From: Variovorax paradoxus
Lineage (GTDB): Bacteria; Pseudomonadota; Gammaproteobacteria; Burkholderiales; Burkholderiaceae_C
NCBI GenBank assembly: GCA_016806145.1
Contig: CP063167.1
Location: 124,001 to 188,000, forward strand
Reading direction: 5' to 3'
DNA length: 64,000 bases
Both the position numbers and the translations under genes were made by a program. The notes under the pieces are model-generated. The model searched no databases. It was not told the DNA's origin and worked only from the letters and a program-made list of their open reading frames with translations. Positions 52,497 through 60,810 of the stretch are shown here, in pieces (within the stretch, counting starts at the first letter, position 1; each line of letters opens with the position of its first letter).

Positions 52497-53474
52497 TCAA
52501 CGGCACCTCAAACGCGGGTTGAAGGCATCGTTGAGGCCGTCGCCCACGAGGTTGAGCGCCAGCACGGTGAAGACGATGGCCGCCCCCGGCAGCGCCGTGA
52601 GGTACCAGGCGGTGCGCAACAACTCGCGGCCCTGGCCGATCATGCTGCCCCACGACACCGCATTGGGGTCGCCCATGCCGAGGAAGGACAGCGCCGACTC
52701 GATCAGGATCGCGCTGGCCACCAGCACCGAGGTGGTGACGATGACCGGCGGCAGCGCGTTCGGCAGCATTTCCTGGAAGATGATGCGCGCATGGCCGAAG
52801 CCCTGGCTGCGCGCGGCGAGCACGAACTCGGTCTCGCGCAGCGCGCGGAACTCGGCGCGCACCAGCCGCGCGATCACGGGCCAGGAGGCCAGGCCGATCG
52901 CGAACACGATCACCGGCACCGAGGGCTGGCCGATCGCCACCACCACGATCACGAACAGGAACGAGGGCATGGTCTGGAACAGCTCGGTGATGCGCACCAG
53001 CACGTCGTCGACCCGGCCGCCGAAGTAGCCCGCGGTGGCGCCCACGAGGATGCCGATGGCGAGGCTCAGCACGGCCGCGACCACGCCCACCGCGAGCGAG
53101 ATGCGCGCGCCGTGCGCAATGCCGGCGGCCACATCGCGCCCGAGCGAGTCGCTGCCCAGCGGATAGGCCGCGTCCTGGCCGGGCCACAGCAGCGGCTGCG
53201 CGACCATGTCGAGCGGATCGCCCGGATAGAGCAGCGGCGCGAGCAGGGCCAGCACCAGCATCGCCAGCAGCAGCACCACGCCAGCCACGGCGGAGGGGTT
53301 GCGCACGAAGGCGCGCAGCGCGGCGCGGCGCGCCGAGACCGGGCGTGCGTCGACGGCGGCGACAACGACGGAAGCGGCAGGCGTCGGCGGCGCGGGCGGT
53401 TCCGCGCGGCGTGGCGCCGTTGCCGGCGCGGGCGCTTGCGCGAGGTTGGAATCGAGCAGGAAGGGAGTGGACAT
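52497..53474 (-). CDS. Dpp-type ABC permease, DppC family
   Basis: 325 residues. A long Ala/Pro-rich cytoplasmic N terminus (about 45 residues) precedes the first helix. The DppC motif YPLGSDSLGRDVAAGIAHGA, the coupling loop EFVLAARSQGFGHARIIFQE and SALSFLGMGDPNAVSWGSMI are intact. It would pair with the DppB-type protein encoded upstream. The likely receptors are the five orphan Dpp-type binding proteins of the window (inference). Confidence 0.92.
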   Translation of the reverse strand: MSTPFLLDSNLAQAPAPATAPRRAEPPAPPTPAASVVVAAVDARPVSARRAALRAFVRNPSAVAGVVLLLAMLVLALLAPLLYPGDPLDMVAQPLLWPGQDAAYPLGSDSLGRDVAAGIAHGARISLAVGVVAAVLSLAIGILVGATAGYFGGRVDDVLVRITELFQTMPSFLFVIVVVAIGQPSVPVIVFAIGLASWPVIARLVRAEFRALRETEFVLAARSQGFGHARIIFQEMLPNALPPVIVTTSVLVASAILIESALSFLGMGDPNAVSWGSMIGQGRELLRTAWYLTALPGAAIVFTVLALNLVGDGLNDAFNPRLRCR

Positions 53475-53516
53475 CGGTGAAAACGAGAAGAGCGTGAAGC
53501 GGTGCGCGCGCGGAAC

Positions 53517-54500
53517 TCAGCGCACCTGGATGCGCGGGTCGAGCAGCGCGTGCAGCAGGTCGACCAGCATGTTGGCCACGATCACCAGCAGCGAGGACAT
53601 CAGCAGCACGCCGAGCAGCACCGTGTAGTCGCGCCCGGCCACCGAGTCGAAGGCCAGCCGGCCGAGGCCGGGCCAGCTGAAGACGGTCTCGACCACCACC
53701 GCGCCGCCGAGCAGGGTGCCCAGGTGCATGCCGGCCACGGTGGTGACCGGGATCAGCGCGTTGCGCAGAACGTGGCGCATCGTGACGGTCCACGGATGCA
53801 GGCCCTTGGCCTCGGCGGTGCGCACGAAGTCCTGACGCGACACCTCGAGCATGGCCGCGCGCGTGAGCCGCGAGAAGATGGCGATGTAGAAGCCCGCGAG
53901 CGCGAGCGCCGGCAGCACCAGATGGCGCGCCACGTCGACCGCGTGCTTCAGGCCGGTGTAGCCCGCGCCGATGGTCTCGCTGCCGCCGGTGGGCAGCCAG
54001 CCCAGGTGCACCGAGAACAGCACGATCGCCATCAGCCCGAGCCAGAAGCCCGGCGTGGAGTACAGCAGCAGCGCCAGCACCGAGAGCGTGCGGTCCTGCC
54101 AGCGGCCCACGCGCGTGGCCATGATGGTGCCCAGCGCGATGCCGATGGCGAGCGCGAAGCCCAGCGCGGTGAGCATCAAGAGCAGCGTGTTGCCCAGCCG
54201 CGCGCCGATCAGCGCCACCACCGGCATGTTGTAGCGCGGCGAAACGCCGAGGCTGCCGTGCGAGAGGTTGTAGAGGTAGCTGCCGAGCTGCTGCAGCACC
54301 GGCAGGTCGAGGCCGAAGTGGGCGCGCAGTTGCGCCATGCTCTCGGCCGTGGCCGAGCCCGATTCGGCCGCCACCACGTCGGCGGCGTCGCCCGGGATCA
54401 GCTGCATCAGCACGAAGTTCAGCAGGATGACGCCGATCACGGTCGGCACGGCCTGCCAGGCCGTGCGCACCAGGGTTCGGCCGGCGCTTCGCAGGTTCAT
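53517..54500 (-). CDS. Dpp-type ABC permease, DppB family
   Basis: 327 residues. Family features: NFVLMQLIPGDAADVVAAES in the first periplasmic loop, FGLDLPVLQQLGSYLYNLSH, coupling loop RTAEAKGLHPWTVTMRHVLR and the end MLVDLLHALLDPRIQVR. Its ATG overlaps the TGA of the cupin-rhodanese fusion gene, so importer and sulfurtransferase are translated together. That linkage argues for a sulfur-containing ligand. Confidence 0.92.
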   Translation of the reverse strand: MNLRSAGRTLVRTAWQAVPTVIGVILLNFVLMQLIPGDAADVVAAESGSATAESMAQLRAHFGLDLPVLQQLGSYLYNLSHGSLGVSPRYNMPVVALIGARLGNTLLLMLTALGFALAIGIALGTIMATRVGRWQDRTLSVLALLLYSTPGFWLGLMAIVLFSVHLGWLPTGGSETIGAGYTGLKHAVDVARHLVLPALALAGFYIAIFSRLTRAAMLEVSRQDFVRTAEAKGLHPWTVTMRHVLRNALIPVTTVAGMHLGTLLGGAVVVETVFSWPGLGRLAFDSVAGRDYTVLLGVLLMSSLLVIVANMLVDLLHALLDPRIQVR

Positions 54501-56749
54501 GGCGCCACCGCCGCGTCGGCCGTGGCGGGCGCGACCAGCCGGATGCCCACGTCGCCTTCGCGCTCGAGCTGGGCCACGAGGCCGATCTCCCAGTCGAGGT
54601 ACTGCTGGAAGCCGGCATTGCGCGCCGCCAGGTCGGCATGCGCGTAGGGGCTGTACCAGTGGTCGTCGTCGCCGGTCAGCACGCCCTCGCCGCCCTGGCC
54701 GGTGGGCAGGCCGGCCGCGACCCAGGCCTGGGTGCCGCCCGCGAGCGCGAGCACCTCGCGCGCGCTGCCGTCGCGGGCCAGGCGCGCGATGAGCTCGGCC
54801 GCGACCGCGCCGGCCAGCACGCCGTCGGACGAGACCAGCACCACGCGCTGCGTGGCGGGCAGGCCGGCGATGAATTCCTCGAGCCGGTCGGGCACCGCGA
54901 AGCGCGCGCCCGCGACATGGCGGCGCTCGTAGGCGGCGCGGCGCTCGATGTCGAACACCGCGACGCTGCCGGCGTCCAGCGCCGATGCGAGTTCCCGCAC
55001 CGCGATGCGCGGCGCGCGCGCATGCAGCGGCAGCAGCTTCACGGGCTCGGGGCCGAGCACCAGCACCGGCAGCGGCGCCGGCGCATGCACGAAGACCTCG
55101 TGGCCGCCGAGCTGCGCGAGCCAGGCCGCGGTGGTCAGCGCGCGCACGCCGTCCCAGTCGGCCAGCACGATGCGCGCGCGGCGCACGCCCACGTATTCGT
55201 CGGTGGCCTGCACCAGTTGGCCACCGGGCGCCCAGCGCCAGCCCTCGAGATGGCCGGCCTCGTACTCCTGGCGCGTGCGCACGTCGAAGCGGTAGAGCGA
55301 GCGTTCGCCGGCCTCGGCCTCGAGCCGTGCCAGGCCCGCGGCGTCGATGCGGCGCACGCCGGCGCGCCGGGCTACGTCCTCGGCCCGCGCACGCGCCTGC
55401 TCGAGGCCGGCGGCCTCGGGCTCGGGCAGCGGCGCGCTGCGGCCGTGCGACAGCGTGCGCCCGGCCAGCAGCCAGGCCATGGTTCCGTCCTTGAGCGAGA
55501 CCACGGGGTTCGGGATGCCCGCGTCGATCAGCGTCTGCGCGCCGACGATGCTGCGCGTGCGGCCGGCACAGTTCACCACCACCAGCGTCTCGGGACGCGG
55601 CGCGAATTCATGGATGCGGTAGACCAGCTCGGCGCCCGGCAGGCTGTGGGCGAACGGCAGACTGAAGTCGGCGAACTCCTCGGGCGTGCGGCTGTCGACC
55701 ACCACGATGTCGTCGCCGCGTTCCACGCGCTGGTGCAGCTCGTCGACCGAGATCCACGGCGTGTGCTTGCGGTGCTCGATGACCTCGCCGAAGGCCTTGC
55801 TCGGCACGTTGCTGCCGCTGAAGAGTTCATAGCCCGCCGCGGCCCAGCCCGCGGTGCCGCCGGCCAGCACCGACACGTTGCGCCAGCCCAGGCGCACCAG
55901 CTTGCCGGCGGCCTGGTGGGCCAGCGACTCGTCGGCGTCGGTCAGCACGATGCGGGTGTCGCGGCGCGGCACCAGGCGGTCGATCAAGAGCTCCAGCCGC
56001 CACAGCGGCGCCGAGGCGGCCAGCAGGATGTGGCTGCGCACGAAGACGCCGGTCTCGCGCACGTCGAGCAGCGCGATCTCCTCGCCATCGGACAGCGCGG
56101 CCTTGAGCGCCGCTGGCGCGATCGCCGGATGGCGGACGTTGCGCGGCGGCCCGAACTGCCGGTAGCTGCCGCCGGCCGTGCCTTCGAACACCACGCGATG
56201 CTCGAGCCGCTCGAGCGCGCGGCCGTAGAAGTGAAGGTGCCGGCCGTCGAGGCCGTCGACCAGCTCGATGGTGTGGACATCGGTCGGCGTCAGCACCACC
56301 GCGCTGCCCGCGGCCACGTCGACCACGCGCGTCTGCACGAGGTCGTCGCGCGCGGGATCGGCGGTCTTCTCGCGGCGATAGAGAACGTTGCGCTCGTTGC
56401 CTTCGACCCCCGCAATGATCGCCCAGGTGGTGTGGTCGTGCGGCGGCTGGGCCTTGCCGGCCAGGCCCGCCGAGAGATACAGCGCGAAACCGCCATCGGC
56501 GTCCTCGGCCAGCCGGTAGACCTGCGCGGGGCGCTCGGCATCGATCGGAAAATGGGCGGCAGGGAACAGGTCGGCGCGCCGGCCCAGCGCGATCAGTGCA
56601 TCGGCCACGGGCTGCAGCCGGGCATGGCCCTCGCCGGGGCCGGCGGCCAGCAGGCTGCGCGCCTGCGCGAGAAAGGCGTCGATGGCGCGCGCGCGCTCGC
56701 TCGCGAGGTCGTTGCCCGAGGTTTCGACGGGGAGTTCGGAGAGGCTCAT
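54497..56749 (-). CDS. Cysteine-dioxygenase-like cupin fused to four rhodanese modules
   Basis: 750 residues. Residues 1-185 are a thiol-dioxygenase-like cupin with H104 and H106 in QPPHDHTTWAIIAGVEGNER and H159 in TPTDVHTIEL. Residues 207-740 are four rhodanese modules; only the second has the catalytic Cys (C394 in VVNCAGRTRSIVGAQ), while the others have D or S there. Module order and blocks match the stand-alone rhodanese at 35015-36730, and the cupin matches the stand-alone protein at 40252-40887. The enzyme may oxidise a thiol or persulfide and pass on or accept sulfane sulfur in one complex. It heads the minus operon with the orphan Dpp-type permease genes. Confidence 0.88.
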   Translation of the reverse strand: MSLSELPVETSGNDLASERARAIDAFLAQARSLLAAGPGEGHARLQPVADALIALGRRADLFPAAHFPIDAERPAQVYRLAEDADGGFALYLSAGLAGKAQPPHDHTTWAIIAGVEGNERNVLYRREKTADPARDDLVQTRVVDVAAGSAVVLTPTDVHTIELVDGLDGRHLHFYGRALERLEHRVVFEGTAGGSYRQFGPPRNVRHPAIAPAALKAALSDGEEIALLDVRETGVFVRSHILLAASAPLWRLELLIDRLVPRRDTRIVLTDADESLAHQAAGKLVRLGWRNVSVLAGGTAGWAAAGYELFSGSNVPSKAFGEVIEHRKHTPWISVDELHQRVERGDDIVVVDSRTPEEFADFSLPFAHSLPGAELVYRIHEFAPRPETLVVVNCAGRTRSIVGAQTLIDAGIPNPVVSLKDGTMAWLLAGRTLSHGRSAPLPEPEAAGLEQARARAEDVARRAGVRRIDAAGLARLEAEAGERSLYRFDVRTRQEYEAGHLEGWRWAPGGQLVQATDEYVGVRRARIVLADWDGVRALTTAAWLAQLGGHEVFVHAPAPLPVLVLGPEPVKLLPLHARAPRIAVRELASALDAGSVAVFDIERRAAYERRHVAGARFAVPDRLEEFIAGLPATQRVVLVSSDGVLAGAVAAELIARLARDGSAREVLALAGGTQAWVAAGLPTGQGGEGVLTGDDDHWYSPYAHADLAARNAGFQQYLDWEIGLVAQLEREGDVGIRLVAPATADAAVAP

Positions 56750-56810
56750 GGGGACTTTCGAGGGGAAGGCGGGGAAGCGGGAACACGGCCCGGGGCCGCG
56801 GTGTGGGCAG

Positions 56811-56869
56811 GGTATGCGGCGGACCGGGCCGGCCGAACGAAGTTTTTCTTCTACGCATATCCGGTTTGC
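56811..56869. promoter_or_regulatory. Divergent promoter region with a shared CGCAT site
   Basis: One CGCATAT site (56854-56860) is flanked on the plus side by TTTGCTTCGTTGG and the -10-like CTACGG (56896). On the minus side it is flanked by ACTTCGTTCGG and a CATACC element (56811-56816). Both directions thus carry the TTCGTT element next to one dyad half-site, arguing for joint control of the fusion-gene operon and the TctC-type gene. Confidence 0.4.
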
Positions 56870-56928
56870 TTCGTTGGACGCGCGCGCGCCCGCGCCTACG
56901 GTCGGCGCATCCTCGAACGAGACACCCC

Positions 56929-57948
56929 ATGACCTCCCTGCCCTTCCCGACCCGCGGCGCCCGCCGCGCCCTGCTGCGCGCCACCTTGGCCGCGCCCGTC
57001 CTGCTCGCCGCCCTCACGGCGTCCGCCCGCGCCGCCACCGACGAGGCGGCCGGTTTTCCCTCGAAGCCGGTCCACATCGTGGTGCCCGTGGCCGCCGGCG
57101 GCAGCGCCGACAAGCTCACCCGCCTGATCGCCGAGCGCCTGACCGAGCGCTGGGGCCAGTCGGTGGTGGTCGAGAACCTCGGCGGCGCCAGCGGCACCAT
57201 CGGCGCCGCGCGCGTGGCCAAGTCGCCGGCCGACGGCTACACGCTGCTGCAGCAGGGCGAAGGCCTGACGCTCAACGGCATCCTGTTCGACCGCCTGCCC
57301 TACGACGGCCAGAAGGCCTTCACGCCGGTGATCAAGGCGGTGGTCAACCCGCAGATCCTGGTGGTCAATCCGAAGACCGGCATCGGCGACTTCCGCGCCT
57401 ACCTCGCGCGCGCCAAGGCGCGGCCGCACTCGATCAGCCTGGGCCTGCCGGGCAACGGCGGCATCGCCCACGTGGCGCACGAGATGATCGGCCAGGAGAC
57501 AGGCGCGCAGGTCAACTACATCCCCTACTCGGGCGGCGGGCCGGCCACGCTCGACGTGCTCGCGGGCCATGTCGACGCCACGCTGATCACGCTGGCCGCC
57601 GTGACCGACCACGTGCGCGCCGGCAAGCTGCGCGCGCTCGCGGTCACCACCGACTACCGCTCGGGCGCTTTGCCCGAGGTGCCGACCATGGCCGAGGCCG
57701 GGCTGCCGGGCTTCGCGGTCGAGAGCTGGCAGGGCTATTTCGCGCCGGCCGGCACGCCGCCGGCCGTGGTCGCGAAGATCAACCGCGACATCCAGGCCGT
57801 GATCGCCGCGCCCGAGACGCGCGCCAAGCTCGAGGACATGGGCTTCAAGGTGACCGGCGGCTCGCCGGCCGACCTGGGGCGCACGCTGGCGGCGGAGCGG
57901 ATCCGCTATGCGAAGACCATTCAGACGGCGGGGATCTCGCTGCGCTGA
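56929..57948 (+). CDS. Tripartite-tricarboxylate-transporter binding protein (TctC/Bug family)
   Basis: 339 residues. A signal sequence (ARRALLRATLAAPVLLAALT, ending ARAAT) precedes the Bug opening FPSKPVHIVVPVAAGGSADK, with VVVENLGGASGTIGAARVAK and INYIP-like QVNYIPYSGGGPATLDVLAG. Bug proteins bind carboxylates in the periplasm; orphan members are very numerous in Burkholderiales. TctA/TctB partners are absent here. The promoter has a CGCATAT site shared with the divergent rhodanese-fusion operon, so the ligand may be a sulfonated or sulfur-containing carboxylate (inference). Confidence 0.9.
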   Translation: MTSLPFPTRGARRALLRATLAAPVLLAALTASARAATDEAAGFPSKPVHIVVPVAAGGSADKLTRLIAERLTERWGQSVVVENLGGASGTIGAARVAKSPADGYTLLQQGEGLTLNGILFDRLPYDGQKAFTPVIKAVVNPQILVVNPKTGIGDFRAYLARAKARPHSISLGLPGNGGIAHVAHEMIGQETGAQVNYIPYSGGGPATLDVLAGHVDATLITLAAVTDHVRAGKLRALAVTTDYRSGALPEVPTMAEAGLPGFAVESWQGYFAPAGTPPAVVAKINRDIQAVIAAPETRAKLEDMGFKVTGGSPADLGRTLAAERIRYAKTIQTAGISLR

Positions 57949-57968
57949 AATAAATAAAAAACGGACAG

Positions 57969-58082
57969 CCGGACGCAGAGGACGCGAAGGATTCGCGAAG
58001 AGCGCGAAAAAAGAAATTCGAAGTTTCTTCTTCTGGCTTCCTTTTGTGTCCTTCGCGGAACCTTCGCGTCCTCTGCGTCCGG
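57969..58082. repeat. Inverted repeat with perfect 22-bp arms between converging genes
   Basis: CCGGACGCAGAGGACGCGAA plus GG (57969-57990) is repeated as exact inverse at 58061-58082. The spacer holds further TTCGCGAAG copies and A- or T-rich runs. It lies between the TctC-type gene and the monooxygenase gene, which converge, and may terminate both. Confidence 0.8.
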
Positions 58083-58100
58083 AGCTCCGCTCCTGTTTTC

Positions 58101-59579
58101 TCAGGCCGCCTGCAGCCGCGCCTCGCCCTGCCACAGCGCGCCCGCATAGAACTCCGGCCCGAAGTCCGGCGGCACCTCGGCGCGCGTGCGTGCCTCGTGC
58201 AGCGGCAGGTCGGCCAGCAGCAGGTCCTCGCTGATGCGGCGCACGATGGCCGGCACGTAGCCGCGCATGCCTGGCACGTCGCCCAGCGGCAGGCCGGTGC
58301 TCGCGAAGCCTCCCGGGTTGTAGACGTGGATGTCGCGCAGCCACGGCGCCGTGCCCGCTGTCTTCTCGACCAGCTCGAGGCCCGCGCCCAGGTAGGGCGC
58401 GGCCGCGAGCTCGTCGTCGCGCTCGTGCGCGGGCGCCTCGAAGCGATCGCGCCAGCGCAGCACCAGGTCGGCGATGCCGGTCAGTTCGGGGCGTTCGCTC
58501 AACTCGTGGCTGTAGCCGGTGCCGGCGATCGCGAAGTCGAAGTGGAAATGCTCGTCGTGCACATGGGCCACGAGCTGGTTGCCGTTCTGCGTGACGCCGC
58601 GCCACGGCGCGCCCAGGTGCAGATGGAAGTTGGGAAAGGCCAGCACGCGCTGCACCGAGTCGGGCGGCGGCGTGGTGCCCAGGCGCCGGTAGCGCGCCGC
58701 ATGGTGCCAGCGCGTGGCATCGGGCAGCGCGAAGTAGTTGTCGTACAGGCCCGGATAGCCACGCACGCGCGCCACCGGCGTGGCCGCGAGATGGTCGCGG
58801 CGCGCGAACAGGTGCACGGCGGCCGCGCCATGCTCGAGCGCCACCGCGGCCGCGTCGAAGGCCGAGGCCGCCGCGCCGATCACGGCCACGCGCTTGCCTT
58901 CAAGCGCCGCAAAATCGATCGCATGGCCGGTGTGGGCCGCGAGCCCGCTGGCCACCGCATTCGCGAGCAGCTCGGGCACGAAGGGCGCGCCGCTGCCGGC
59001 CACGCCGTTGGCGAAGATCAGCTTGCGCGCGGTCTCGATGCGCTCCTGGCCGTCGACCTCGAGCCGCACGCGGAAGTGCGGCACCGCGCCCTGCCCGGCC
59101 GCCTCGAAGCCGACCAGTCGCGTGCCGTAACGCACCCCGGTGGCGGTGATGTGGCGGAACCAGTCGAGGTAGGCGGCCCAGTCGGTGCGCGGAATGCGGT
59201 CGAGCGCCGCATAGGCCTCGAGGCCATGGCGCGATTCGTACCAGGCCTGGAAGCCCAGCGCACTCACCGAGCCCTCGGGGCCAACCAGGTTCTTGAGCGT
59301 GCGCAGCTTGTGCATGCGCGCGCGCGTGAGCCACACGCCCGCGCGCTGCGCATCGGGCGCGGCATCGATCACGCTGACTTCGGCGATGCCCGCGCGGCGC
59401 AGCGCGAACGAGAGCGCGGCACCGCTCTGGCCGCCGCCGACGACGAGCACGTCGTGGTCGATGCCATCGTGGCGCGGCACCCAGTTGGCGGGCGCGGGGC
59501 CGAGCAGGCGCAGGACCTCGTGGGCGAAGCGGTCGCGCGGGTCGTTCGGTGCGAGGGACGTGGAGGGGGCGTTGCTCAT
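58101..59579 (-). CDS. FAD/NAD(P)-dependent flavin monooxygenase
   Basis: 492 residues. The FAD fingerprint is VLVVGGGQSGAALSFALRRA and the second Rossmann motif is RVAVIGAAASAFDAAAVALE. The middle holds FANGVAGSGAPFVPELLANA and the end FASTGLPLGDVPGMRGYVPA. It resembles YUC/FMO-type flavin monooxygenases that oxidise S or N atoms with NADPH and O2. It is divergent from the CysB-family regulator and shares its operator region, so it is a good candidate target. A terminator-like hairpin lies 36 nt before the ATG, inside the expected leader. An in-frame GTG at 59675 would place that hairpin in the coding region and is thought less likely. Confidence 0.85.
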   Translation of the reverse strand: MSNAPSTSLAPNDPRDRFAHEVLRLLGPAPANWVPRHDGIDHDVLVVGGGQSGAALSFALRRAGIAEVSVIDAAPDAQRAGVWLTRARMHKLRTLKNLVGPEGSVSALGFQAWYESRHGLEAYAALDRIPRTDWAAYLDWFRHITATGVRYGTRLVGFEAAGQGAVPHFRVRLEVDGQERIETARKLIFANGVAGSGAPFVPELLANAVASGLAAHTGHAIDFAALEGKRVAVIGAAASAFDAAAVALEHGAAAVHLFARRDHLAATPVARVRGYPGLYDNYFALPDATRWHHAARYRRLGTTPPPDSVQRVLAFPNFHLHLGAPWRGVTQNGNQLVAHVHDEHFHFDFAIAGTGYSHELSERPELTGIADLVLRWRDRFEAPAHERDDELAAAPYLGAGLELVEKTAGTAPWLRDIHVYNPGGFASTGLPLGDVPGMRGYVPAIVRRISEDLLLADLPLHEARTRAEVPPDFGPEFYAGALWQGEARLQAA

Positions 59580-59615
59580 GAGGTGATCGACAGAAGTGGC
59601 GCGGCGGATGCCGCG

Positions 59616-59643
59616 AAAAAAAACGGGCCCCGAGGGGCCCGTT
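59616..59643 (-). terminator. Intrinsic terminator in the leader of the flavin monooxygenase gene
   Basis: On the minus strand AACGGGCCCC and GGGGCCCGTT (written for the plus strand) form a 10-bp stem, followed by a run of eight T. It stands just before the ATG at 59579 and no gene reads into it from upstream on this strand. A small GTCGC-CGTA-GCGAC hairpin (59652-59665) precedes it. Confidence 0.75.
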
Positions 59644-59699
59644 GAAACTGCGTCGCCGTAGCGACCAGGAGACACTCACCCTCGAAGGCAAGAGCCCTC

Positions 59700-59792
59700 A
59701 TTCTTCAAGAGAGCGCGGCCTTCGCGAAGCACGTAATCCGCATACGTTGATCCGTTTTTGTTCTTTGCCGCGCGGCCCCGCCGCGCGATAGC
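59700..59792. promoter_or_regulatory. Bidirectional operator and promoters between regulator and flavin monooxygenase
   Basis: The dyad CGCAT-ACGTTG-ATCCG (59739-59754, one arm with one mismatch) has GATAGC (59787) 32 nt downstream on the plus strand. On the minus strand AAGAAT (59705-59700) lies 33 nt downstream. Both distances agree with those at other sites, supporting autoregulation and control of the monooxygenase. Confidence 0.5.
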
Positions 59793-59865
59793 CTGCATGC
59801 ACTCCCACCGAGTGCGCGCCCGGAAGGCGCATGCCCCAGCCAGAGACAAGCCTCTTCCCGTCGCC

Positions 59866-60807
59866 ATGAACTTCCAGCAACTGCGATCCGTGCGCGAGAC
59901 CGTGCGCTGCGGCTTCAACCTCAGCGAAGCCGCGGTGGTGCTCGAGGCCTCGCAGTCCGGCGTGAGCCGGCAGATCCGCGACCTCGAGAACGAGCTCGGC
60001 ATCCTGCTGTTCAAGCGCTCGGGCAAGCGGCTCACCGGCCTCACCTCGCCCGGCGACCACCTGCTGCCGATCATCGAGCGCGTGCTCGACGACAGCCTGA
60101 ACCTGCGCCAGGCCGGCCAGGATTTCCTGGCGCGCGAAGAAGGCCTGCTGTCGATCGCGGCCACGCATTCGCAGGCGCGCTATGCGCTGCCGGCCGCGGT
60201 GCAGGAGTTCCGGCTGCGCTTTCCCGGCGTGCGACTGCACCTGCACCAGGGCACGCCGCGCCAGATCGCGCAGATGCTGCTCGACGGCGAGGTCGACGTG
60301 GGCATCGCCACCGAGTTGCCGCAGAACCATCCGCAGCTCGCGGCCATCTCCTGTCGCTGCTGGACGCACCTGGTGGTGGCACCCGCGGGCCATCCGCTGC
60401 TGACCGAGACGCCGCTCACCATCGAGAAGCTCGCGCGCCATCCGCTCATCACCTACGACAGCGGCCTCACGGGCCGCTCGCGCATCGACGAGGCCTTCGC
60501 GCGCCATGGCCTCTCGCCCGACATCGTGCTGGCCGCGATGGATGCGGACGTGATCAAGACCTATGTGGAACTGGGCGTGGGCGTGGGCATCGTCGCCGAC
60601 CTGGCCTACGACGCGGTGCGCGACCGGCGCCTGCGCGCGCTGGAAGCCGGCCACCTGTTCGGCGAGAACCGCACCCAGCTCGCGGTGCGCCGCGGCGGGC
60701 ACCTGCGCGGCTACATCCACGCCTTCATCGATGCCTTCGCGCCCGGCATGGCGCGCGAGGCGATCGCGCGCGCGAGCGCGGAGGCGCCGCCCGACGACGG
60801 CGGCTGA
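59866..60807 (+). CDS. LysR-type regulator, CysB/Cbl/SsuR subfamily
   Basis: 313 residues. The opening MNFQQLRSVRETVRCGFNLS followed by EAAVVLEASQSGVSRQIRDL is the CysB helix-turn-helix. The effector domain keeps subfamily blocks RSGKRLTGLTSPGDHLLPII, THSQARYALPAAVQEFRLRF, HPLITYDSGLTGRSRIDEAF, and MDADVIKTYVELGVGVGIVA. CysB-type proteins respond to sulfate, adenylylsulfate or acetylserine and activate sulfur-starvation genes. It is the only transcriptional activator in the window apart from antitoxins, so it is the natural candidate for the CGCAT-N6-ATGCG sites (inference). SsuR of Burkholderia is the nearest functional analogue. Confidence 0.92.
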   Translation: MNFQQLRSVRETVRCGFNLSEAAVVLEASQSGVSRQIRDLENELGILLFKRSGKRLTGLTSPGDHLLPIIERVLDDSLNLRQAGQDFLAREEGLLSIAATHSQARYALPAAVQEFRLRFPGVRLHLHQGTPRQIAQMLLDGEVDVGIATELPQNHPQLAAISCRCWTHLVVAPAGHPLLTETPLTIEKLARHPLITYDSGLTGRSRIDEAFARHGLSPDIVLAAMDADVIKTYVELGVGVGIVADLAYDAVRDRRLRALEAGHLFGENRTQLAVRRGGHLRGYIHAFIDAFAPGMAREAIARASAEAPPDDGG

Positions 60808-60810
60808 ACG

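Noticed and set aside
59705..59743. Twelve-codon frame MRITCFAKAALS upstream of the flavin monooxygenase, as a Cys-sensing leader peptide
   Set aside because: Its start lies inside the operator dyad and upstream of the inferred transcription start, and it has a single Cys codon.
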